In this document: in pieces, positions 56,285 through 64,000 of the stretch
Layout of the letters: each line of letters opens with the position of its first letter
How positions within the stretch are numbered: the stretch's first letter is position 1
From: Camillea tinctor
Taxonomy: Eukaryota; Ascomycota; Sordariomycetes; Xylariales; Xylariaceae
NCBI GenBank assembly: GCA_022578605.1
Contig: MU394068.1
Coordinates: 186,001-250,000 of the forward strand
DNA length: 64,000 bases
Reading direction: 5' to 3'
Program-made: the position numbers and the translations under genes
The notes under the pieces: generated by a model
Databases searched by the model: none
Told to the model about the DNA's origin: nothing
The model's input: only the letters and a program-made list of their open reading frames with translations

Positions 56285-56625
56285 GGTATTGGAAATGGCA
56301 TGGATTGGAGGGCGTTTGGATAAAATTTCTTGTTTTCCTTTTTTTTTCTCCTTTCTTATTTCTCTCGATGAATTGAATACGATATCATGACTAGCGGAAC
56401 AGCTACCTATATAGAATTAGGGACCCTGGGATAGATTCATACTTTACTTACCGAAGAAAAGGATCGGTTACTTCTTCTACTACACAAGGCACAACAATAC
56501 AAGACAATGTTGTTGTACCGTTTTCCATCTGAGCTTTCTTTGTTCTTTTGCTCTCTTGACCGCTGCTGTTCATCCAGTGATTTCCAACTTGACTTCGTTT
56601 TCTCTACCACAATTGACTTGCTACT

Positions 56626-56814
56626 ATGGATATTTTCGGTGCCATCTACTTCGTATTTGCGCTGTTACTATTCCCTTTGTGGTTAACTGGGGTTGTAGAT
56701 GTTTGGGTTGAGAGGTCCAAGCGTGGTCTATACTGTGCGGCACGCTGCACATCCTTATCATGTTGTCGCTGTTTTTTTTTTTGCGATGCCTTCATCAGTT
56801 ATAAGCAGTGGTAA
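56626..56814 (+). CDS. Doubtful 62-aa ORF with one hydrophobic segment
   Basis: ATG at 56626 opens a frame with a hydrophobic stretch (AIYFVFALLLFPLWLTGVV), then a Cys-rich end (CAARCTSLSCCRCFFFC). The end runs through a T-tract, which argues for untranslated sequence. No family recognised. Confidence 0.15.
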   Translation: MDIFGAIYFVFALLLFPLWLTGVVDVWVERSKRGLYCAARCTSLSCCRCFFFCDAFISYKQW

Positions 56815-57032
56815 TTGTATTTTCATTTTTAACACGTCAAAGGTAGTGGAGTTTGGTTGATGGTGGAGAGAGATAGAGAAGAAAAAAAAGAATGGTCTAG
56901 GCATAAGAGGAGCCGGTAGTAAGGAACTGGAGAAGATTTACAGTTGTTTAGGAAATAGAGCGGAAAGATTAAATTAAAATAGCTGGAGAAAGAGGGGACC
57001 CGGGTCTCAAAGGGCTGAGCCATAGGTAGTAC

Positions 57033-57092
57033 TTGATTGGCTCTCATTGGCTCTCACTCTCATTGACTTTCATCAGCTCTCACTGGTTCTGA
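57033..57092. repeat. Imperfect tandem of ctcattggct
   Basis: About six diverged copies of a roughly 10-nt unit (ctcattggct, ctcactctca, ctcactggtt and similar). No known function; it lies about 400 nt upstream of the secreted-protein gene. Confidence 0.6.
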
Positions 57093-57493
57093 CTGGCTGA
57101 GACAAATCCACTCCATATTATAGGCTTTCCTATAGAGTTTCTTTTTAGCTGTACATCGTTGTAGGCTGGTTAGAGTTATTTTTTTTTATCTCCGATAAGC
57201 ACCCGTATTCTTCTTTAGTTGTACGCTAAACCCAGAACAAGGCAATAATTGTGGGGCTTCTCATTTCGTATCACGAGAGATGCGCGCCTTGGAATTGCAT
57301 CTCTCTCTTTTCTCTTACAACTACAACACTCTTTCAATACAAACTCATCGTCTCATTTTCATCGTTTGACGTCAGTGATCTACGAGACGAGCCACCGTCC
57401 TATACCGGACGTGCGGCATGCCATTCATTTAATTGCTACCTTTTGCGCCTTCTTTCAGAGACCTCGTTGTCTCAGCAGTCATTCCTTTCAGCC

Positions 57494-58348
57494 ATGCGTT
57501 CTATTCTTCATTGCTTATTCCTTCTTTTGCTTACGGCCTTTGCCGTCGTCTGCGCGCAAACCAACAGCAGCGGTGCTGTCTGGGCCACGCCTCACGATAG
57601 TTATTCCTCCTCCATCGGTGTGTTAGGCTGTAAAATTGATACTGACCGTGTGGCCTACTGGCCCGGCTCCGTCGATTGTTCCAATATCTGCGTCTCGCTC
57701 AGCTACGAGGGCCGCTCCGTCAAACTCCTGCGAGTCGACCAGTCTCAAGGCGCCTTCGATATCAGCTACGATGCCTGGAACTATCTTTACACCGGTTATT
57801 CAGCCACCAAGAAGCCAACTTCTGGTGGTCCTGTTGCCATGAATTATGAGAATGTGGATGCGTCGGAATGTCAAGACCTCCTCCACACCGATGGCCACAA
57901 ATTACCGCTTAGCGCTGCCAACAGCATAAACTTCCTGGCTAGCTGTCTCGACGGAGACACCTGGGTAGGGAAAAACTATGTTCTCTTCAATATTCTTGAT
58001 TCTCTTTGTTCCTGGGGCCATGACGAGGAGTGCACGCTCGACTGGCCCACTGCCAACCAGCCCACTTGCCCCAATACGCTTGGAGCCCCCGTTGCTTTGA
58101 CCACCGACCCTGTTTATGATGTCAAATACCCTTCTGGCCAAAAGGTGGATGCTGCTACAGGTCAAGCCGTCAATGAACGTGACGGTGGCGACAGCAGCAA
58201 CAGTTACAGCACTGCTGGCAGCAACGACGACAGTGACGAGAAGGAGGGCCGTGCGCCTGGCCGGACAGCTCCAAGTTTGCATGTCTTAGCGTTTTCCATT
58301 GCCGTCCCTGGCTTATTATTTCCGTTCTTTTCTACTTCCTTTCGGTAG
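57494..58348 (+). CDS. Secreted, probably GPI-anchored cell-surface protein
   Basis: 284 aa from the first in-frame ATG (57494). A signal peptide is clear (MRSILHCLFLLLLTAFAVVC, cleavage likely near Ala21-Gln22). The body has eight or more Cys and the conserved-looking sequence SIGVLGCKIDTDRVAYWPGSV, SYEGRSVKLLRVDQSQGAFD, DAWNYLYTG and LDSLCSWGHDEECTLDWP. I recall this pattern from a widespread but uncharacterised Pezizomycotina family that may have a double-psi beta-barrel (barwin/RlpA-like) fold; that fold is an inference. A Ser/Asp-rich linker leads to a C-terminal hydrophobic tail (HVLAFSIAVPGLLFPFF) that suits GPI anchoring. Likely in the cell wall or membrane; activity unknown. Confidence 0.8.
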   Translation: MRSILHCLFLLLLTAFAVVCAQTNSSGAVWATPHDSYSSSIGVLGCKIDTDRVAYWPGSVDCSNICVSLSYEGRSVKLLRVDQSQGAFDISYDAWNYLYTGYSATKKPTSGGPVAMNYENVDASECQDLLHTDGHKLPLSAANSINFLASCLDGDTWVGKNYVLFNILDSLCSWGHDEECTLDWPTANQPTCPNTLGAPVALTTDPVYDVKYPSGQKVDAATGQAVNERDGGDSSNSYSTAGSNDDSDEKEGRAPGRTAPSLHVLAFSIAVPGLLFPFFSTSFR

Positions 58349-60540
58349 AAACCCAGCAGCCATGCTCTGGGTTTCGAATTGTATATCAATATTTTGGAGT
58401 GATCATCCTTGCCCTGGCGTAGGGCCTAAAAGGATGGCTCACAGGGTGGATAACCCTTATTAGTGGGACTCGGAAGCTTCCGAGGACATGGACTTTTGGG
58501 ATGTACAAAAACGTCTTTTCCATGATGTACGCGTAACGATTGAGTCCTTGGCCTCATAATGGGTTATCTCTCCCCAATGCGGGTAGCCCTAATGTGTTGG
58601 CTCACGAGCATGTGGTGGACGATGTAGATATACTTTAACGATTAAGCTTGATACCCCCTATCTGCTTCTGTTAATCCTTTTATTCACTATAGGTTTACCA
58701 ATTTGAATATGCTGTATGTTATTAGTGTCGCCCTTATGAAAATACAATATATGTATGGATAAAAATTTGTATCTCGCTGATTAGCTATTGACCGTCTCTA
58801 CCTTTGGAAAATATACAAATATTGTGGTATTAAGTATATGTATTATCAGACCTCGCTCGACAGTGACCTAGATAGTAGATGAAGTCAAATAGTTAGTACG
58901 TATGTCTTAAACACGCTCACTTATATAACATATGTAACCTATAACCTATAGGTGATGGCAATATAAAATGTATTGGTTACTTAAGGTACGTCTTGATCCC
59001 TATAAGTTAAACTTTCAGCCTCCACAGCAGAGGAGAATAAATACCATCCTGACTAGTACGACCGGATACACTAAAGCGCCATTTTGATTGGCTTAGTCTC
59101 ATGTTATACAAAGACTGAGTTATGGCGGAGACTTACTAGTAGTATAAGCTAGATAAACAAGCCTCGAGCTAGGAATAAGGGGGTTATCGTGAATAACAGT
59201 AACCTATATCCAGCAGTACTTGAGGTACAAGAGTTAGATGGATTGCTTTTGAATCTCAGTAAATAGGTCAACAGTCTTAATCATTCAATGTCATCGAGTT
59301 AAATGCTGCATATACTAAGATTCGGTTTATAGAAGTATTCCCAGCAGAATCGAGTCCTGATTCGTGAATATGAGGAATTGTCAGCTTCAAGCTCCGCATA
59401 GATACTTGAGTTCTAGAGATGTGCATCGCGATGTAGCGGTTCCCAAATAGAAAGGATAATTAGAAACACACGAAGAATACATGGCTGTTTGTCCTTACCT
59501 CTTGAACAATGGGCATGTATCAAAGAGCATCATGTTCCATAATTCATGGAGAAGCCGTGGATAGTTTAGATATTTCTAAACTGCTAAACTAACCTAGACT
59601 GTTAGCTTTTCGATCGTATGGCCCTTAGAACCCCGCCCTAGAAACACTAGCTCTGGTGAAAATGAGCGTACCTACATAATTGGGACAAGCTATTATCCGT
59701 ACCCTCACACATCCGTGAGTAGATGCCGATCTGTATTGATGCCATATGCTTGATACGCTGACAAATGAGGAGTTGCCGAATCCAAACGACAAAGTTCCCT
59801 TCTACATGGCCATCCATACTTCTGATAGGTAGAACGAGGTCAGCGGCCAAAATTCTGTGGAGCCGAATAAATTTGAATGGCAGCTGAGGCTCTATAGACG
59901 TACCATATAGGAGGTGTTGGAGACAATTCCTATCTTTAGTATAGTCGACGATTCGAGCTTATTGGTCCTTCCCCCTCTTCTAGACTCCAGTTGATGAGAA
60001 TAGTTCGTATCATGTCTAGACACATGGACTTCCGACTGCATTGGTTAACGCAGGTATCCGATGCGAGGTCCACAATATGTTCTCGTCTACTGACTTTTGG
60101 AGGGTATATAGATCCCGCTGACCATACACGGCCAATGATGTTGCCTGGATTTAGCAGCAGAGCTCGGCATGAGATATCCGGGGACTAGATGGAAGTGCGA
60201 TGGGGCTTGAGTGAAGAGAGTTAAGAATCCCCGGATCATCATTCTCAAAAGGGAAATTTACTCCCCCGCGAATATGATAGGACGAACGATGGGGAGATTG
60301 TGGGGGTGGGGGGAAAGACTATATGCAGTACACAGAAGAAGATACCTCCCTATAGATGACGACTAATAGTATAGATGGAAAGGGAATTTATAAATAAGAG
60401 TGTTTCCTTCTATTCAAATAGATGTGACTTTTTTTTTCATATAATTCTATCATCAATAGCTCATTCAAAAAGTCTCAGCATACCACAGAAGACATCTAAT
60501 TCACGGTCTAGGGAGTATACGTTTAGGTATCACTACCATC
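58349..60540. other. Gene-poor AT-rich region
   Basis: 2.2 kb with no recognisable gene. A minus-strand frame at 59647-59850 (about 67 codons) reads protein-like for a short stretch but matches nothing I know and has no start context or splice partners. Confidence 0.5.
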
Positions 60541-61721
60541 ATGCCGAAAGCAGACTCACCACCCCCTGCCATCCAACCCACCATTGAGGGCGTGCCCCTC
60601 CACGTAAACGACGGCCTCCTCGCCCCCGAAGAAGTCGCCCTCCTCCGCGTCTCCTACCCCAGCGAGCCCCTCGACGTCCTCCGCCAGCGCTACGAAACCG
60701 AAGGCTACGTATTCCTCAAAGGGCTCATCCCGCGCTCGGAAGTCCTGTCCGCGCGGGAATCCTACTTCCAGTCCATGGCGCCGACGGGCGTTCTCGCGCC
60801 GGGCAGCGCCCCGGTAGAGGGGCTCTTCGACCCGGCCGCCGACCCGGCGAACTACCCGGGCATCGGCGCGGGGGCGGACAACGGGGGCGGCAACGGGCGG
60901 CCGGGCAGCGGCAGCGCGGCCGCGGCCTTCGTCGACGCGGCGCTGAAGGCGCACACGGAGCCGTGGTACAGCGGCGGCGGCGCAACGCGCGGCTTCTGCA
61001 ACGTGCCGGAGCTGCGCGGCTTCGTGGCGCGGTTCACGGGCTGGGGCGACGCGGACACGCTGCCGGTGAGGCGCACGCTGCTGCGCAACAACACCCCCGG
61101 CAACAAGGCCATCGGCGTGCACTACGACCAGACGTTCATGCGCTACGGGGAGCCGACCGCGGTCACGGCGTGGGTGCCCATGGGCGATGTTTCGCTGCAG
61201 GGCGGCGGGCTCATTTATCTCCAGGACGGGGAGCCGCTGGGCGCGGAGATCGAGGCGGAGTTCACGCGCAAGGCGAAGGCGGCGGGGATGTCCGACGAGG
61301 AGATGCGGTACGCGTTTAACCAGAACATGATGAGCACGGGGTTCCTGTGCGATGGGCCGAGGGATTTTGGGAGGAAGTACGGCAAGAAGTGGCTTGTCAG
61401 CGCGTATGAGGCTGGCGATGTCGTGCTGCATTCTCCGCATATGGTATGACCGAAAATCATCACTTTCCTCCCCCTTTTTTCTTTCTCTCCATGTTTCTCT
61501 CGATGCAATGTCTGGAGCTAACATTTGACTTCTAGATTCACGCCTCGACTATCAACCACGATCCGTTAGGCAAGATTAGGCTCGGAACCGACCTGCGCTT
61601 CGTGAATAAGTCGCGTCCCTGGGACCAGGTAAGATTTACCACTCCTAATTCTGAAGAGTGATATAATTCTAACTTTCAGAAGCGCTGGGATAAGGACTTC
61701 GAGTTCAACGATGGTGTATAG
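60541..61721 (+). CDS. Phytanoyl-CoA dioxygenase (PhyH) family protein
   Basis: Fe(II)/2-oxoglutarate oxygenase. Three exons, 60541-61443, 61536-61628 and 61680-61721, give 345 aa. Introns: 92 nt (GTATGA, GAGCTAACA branch, TCTAG) and 51 nt (GTAAGA, TTCTAAC branch, TTCAG). The final exon codes for only 13 residues (KRWDKDFEFNDGV). The iron-binding HxD is His194-Asp196 in IGVHYDQTF. The distal His is in HSPHM+IHASTINHD at the exon 1/2 join and the 2-oxoglutarate Arg in KIRLGTDLRF. The N-terminus has YETEGYVFLKGLIPRSEV, the usual PhyH opening. An Ala/Gly-rich insert (about residues 105-130) looks disordered. Substrate unknown; relatives range from fatty acyl-CoA to secondary-metabolite hydroxylases. 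It is convergent with a Zn2Cys6 factor 157 bp away. Confidence 0.9.
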
Positions 61722-61878
61722 GAAAGCTTGTCTTCTGGTGTTAATTTTATAAGTATGGGAAGATAAAGCGATGTATTGCTAATAGGTCAGGGCTCCTTAG
61801 CCGGTCACAAATGTATAAGACGAGTTGTATGGGAATTTATTAGAGCAGCGGCTATTTAACATAGTGCATTGATTATTA

Positions 61879-63869
61879 TCAAGTTCCAAATCCATCGAGC
61901 TCTGCCCATTCTTTCTGTAGATTACTGGAGACTGTTTCTGTTTTCCATTTGACGAAATCGTGAACTGTCTGGAGATACCGTATGGTCTCTTCTCGTTGTA
62001 ACGGGTGACATATATAGAATCCGCCTAGGAATAATATGAACATTAGGGCACACACAGTAGATGGGTATTTATTGATGACTTACACAGAGAGAGCATGTGG
62101 GAAGGCAGAAACCATGCATTGATCACTTCTCCATTAGATACTGCAAGTCCCATCAACTTTACAAGGAAGCATACGATGGTTCTCTATCAGAATTATCAGT
62201 TATAAAGCTCATTTCTCTACCGCGAACAGGGTGTGTTATGTACCTCGTTATCTCGTCTCATTTTTGCTGCTTCGAATTCTCTTTGGTTCTTGTTCTCGTT
62301 AAGCTGTCGTAAACAAAATATTATTCTCGCGGCATAGTAGTGCTGCAAAGCGACTACTAGAGGGTTGAGAATTAGCTGTTCTGTCTAGATAACTCACGGA
62401 ATAACACTTACCGGGGACAGTCGCCGCCATCCATATGGTTGGGAGAGCACGGCCGTTATCCGGGTCTGATTCTATTTCGTAGATAGGCTCGAAAGACGGG
62501 GGCTTGTCGTTAAACCAACTTGCGATATTCTGCTCTAGTTCATTCCACTTCCCCCTCTCCACGTCCTCGTCATATTTAGTATTAACATTATCATCAGCAA
62601 AGAATAATTGTATCGTCCTGGCAAAGTGATAAACCATTCTATTCGCATGGGCAGAGTCGTCGTTGTTCCGGAACGCCGTGGACCTTCTGAAGTTATCCAA
62701 ACACATGTCAACGGGCTTCCGACATATGAGAAAGACATAAATAGCTTGTCGCAGATGAACCCAGCTTGCTGCCTCGGCAAGACCCCCTTCAGTCACGAAC
62801 CGCGCAACGGCATCATGTGTCAGTAGATTTTTTGTACCGCGTAAATGCACAAATTCACGGTCAGTTTCGTTGTCGTACTCTTCATATAGGCGAGCGAAAA
62901 CCACAGCAGTCAATAGCATGGAGTCCCAGGTCGCCGGTGGCCTTGAGAAAGCACCAATAAGCAGTTCGATACATCGATTATGATATGCCGTGCTCTCAAT
63001 GTTGTATTTAGAGTTATTGCAAAGACCGTCGTATCGACTTGCTAAGGCAAGTATCCCATTTAGGATCATTGGTTCGGTAAGAGCATGTCGAGGGACTTCT
63101 AACGTAAAATGCCGGGCTTCGTCGCATCCGTCAGCCTTTCACGTAACCTCCAGTCAGATCTACACCCATTAATATCAGTCCAGAATGTGACTCTCACCGA
63201 TGGTGCTAGCTTGGCTATGTAAAGTCGAAATAAATAAGCTTCACGTTCAGTAAACCGGGGCAACCGAGGCTGGGATTCGAGTGCAGATGCTGTATTAATG
63301 GGAGACAGTCCTATAACAGGGGACCCAGTGGACGGAGAGTTGCTAAGTATATAAGATATGGAGGCAACATTGTGGCCTGTTGGATGTTGCGTAGCTTGAG
63401 ATGTTTGGACCAGGGGAAATTGTCGCTGGCTATTGCTAATTGGCGAGTATAAACCGAAGTTGTCGTTCTCGTGTCCCTCCTTTTGAGGCGGCTCTGGGTA
63501 ATATTCATAGTCATCATCTCTCGATGCTCCCGAGGGCTGGTTACAACCAAACAAAGCGGCATTATCCAGAGGCGTAGGCGATGGATCCGAATTATTAACA
63601 GGAGATGGGTCACGAGAAAGAGCTTCGAATCGAACTAGAACTTGTCAGCTTTCCCTTCTCGGAATTATTAGAAAAAAAGAAAGAAGAAAATGCTTACTTG
63701 AGAGACCTTCATGTTCAGACCGCCTCCGGGCATGCCTAAAACGAAACTTGTTGCCAAAAGAACATTCTCGGTCTACCTCCTTACATTGGTCACACCTTTT
63801 CTCGCCTGTCTGAACAACACATTTCCGATGGCTCTTCCGACAACCATCGCACACGCGTCGTGGTTTCAT
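61879..63869 (-). CDS. Zn(II)2Cys6 fungal transcription factor
   Basis: Six minus-strand exons (63869-63698, 63634-63198, 63135-62412, 62356-62244, 62183-62084, 62024-61879) give 563 aa; phases agree at all five introns (55-63 nt). The zinc cluster is at the very N-terminus: Cys 7, 10, 17, 26, 29, 36 (CX2CX6CX8CX2CX6C), then a basic linker (KFRFRHARRR). Joins restore family sequence: GLS+IRFEALSRDPSP, KLAPS+ADGCDEARHFTLEVP, AATVP+VVALQHYYAARII and MLSL+CGFYICHPLQREE. The body has the fungal-specific regulatory region with ILNGILALASRYDG. It binds DNA in the nucleus; targets unknown. Being next to a PhyH oxygenase makes local control possible but unproven. The start is the ATG at 63869; the frame is open upstream only from GTG. 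Confidence 0.9.
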
Positions 63870-64000
63870 GCGGGGATTAGTTTCCTCGATAAGCACTTAA
63901 GTTGACGGGGTTGGCGGAGAACGAGAAGTGCTGAAGCATCTGCGGGATTCAAAGCTCATCTCGGATCGTCTACATTACCCCAAACTACTGTCAAGGGATC
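63870..64000. other. Upstream flank of the Zn2Cys6 gene
   Basis: 131 nt of 5' flank up to the window edge; no motif stands out. Confidence 0.4.

Larger units (their letters stand above)
56285..57493. other. Intergenic region
   Basis: It contains the HAD gene 3' flank, a doubtful 62-aa frame (56626-56814) and an imperfect tandem of ctcattggct at 57033-57092 upstream of the secreted-protein gene. A pyrimidine-rich leader precedes the ATG at 57494. Confidence 0.45.

Noticed and set aside
59647..59850. 67-codon minus-strand frame (LVLPIRSMDGHVEG...)
   Set aside because: Protein-like for a short stretch, but no start context, no splice signals and no family.
60556..61524. 322-codon minus-strand open frame opposite the PhyH gene
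   Set aside because: Same GC effect; composition is Arg/Ala-rich without motifs, whereas the plus strand carries HxD and the other PhyH motifs.
1..64000. CRISPR arrays, operons, ribosome binding sites, intact transposons
   Set aside because: Eukaryotic nuclear sequence; no repeat-spacer arrays, no terminal repeats flanking a transposase or reverse transcriptase frame were seen.

Overview
The window is a eukaryotic nuclear scaffold from a filamentous ascomycete (Pezizomycotina). The evidence is short introns (about 50-100 nt) with GTAAGT/GTATGN donors and CTRAC/CTGAC branch sites, lone genes separated by AT-richer spacers, and fungus-restricted families: 2EXR, SAT4/PTH11-type rhodopsins, a Zn2Cys6 regulator, DUF7053, and NACHT-ankyrin proteins. 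I cannot fix the order or genus from sequence alone. It is a draft assembly: ten Ns sit inside a poly-G/poly-C artefact at 38256-38470.

Layout. 1-4105 has no recognised gene and ends in a long AUG-free leader. 4106-10691 holds a 2EXR protein, a DUF7025-type AAA ATPase and a four-pass membrane protein. 10692-17531 is gene-poor and holds a spliced SAT4-type 7TM protein and an orphan 211-aa protein. 18287-24163 carries thymidylate synthase with an upstream MluI cell-cycle box, a compact amidase related to the allophanate hydrolase amidase domain, and ornithine decarboxylase behind a roughly 0.9-kb AUG-free leader. 24164-30036 is nearly 6 kb without a convincing gene. 30037-42579 is a housekeeping block: the mitochondrial presequence protease Cym1, a five-exon taxilin, and the divergent ribosome-biogenesis pair LTV1/LSG1. 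43447-49113 is an accessory island with an orphan 160-aa protein, a decayed NACHT-ankyrin-CorA-like gene, and an ankyrin protein. 50488-58348 has a DUF7053 protein, an aldo-keto reductase, a HAD hydrolase (CECR5 type) and a secreted, probably GPI-anchored protein. 60541-63869 is a convergent pair: a phytanoyl-CoA dioxygenase-like enzyme and a six-exon Zn2Cys6 transcription factor.

Genes are mostly independent units. The clearest functional pairing is LTV1 (40S maturation) with LSG1 (60S maturation), which share one 590-bp divergent promoter carrying three CTTATCG motifs exactly 10 bp apart. Exon structures were rebuilt by hand from splice signals, phase and expected family sequence. All functional calls rest on recognised motifs and family memory; no database search was run.
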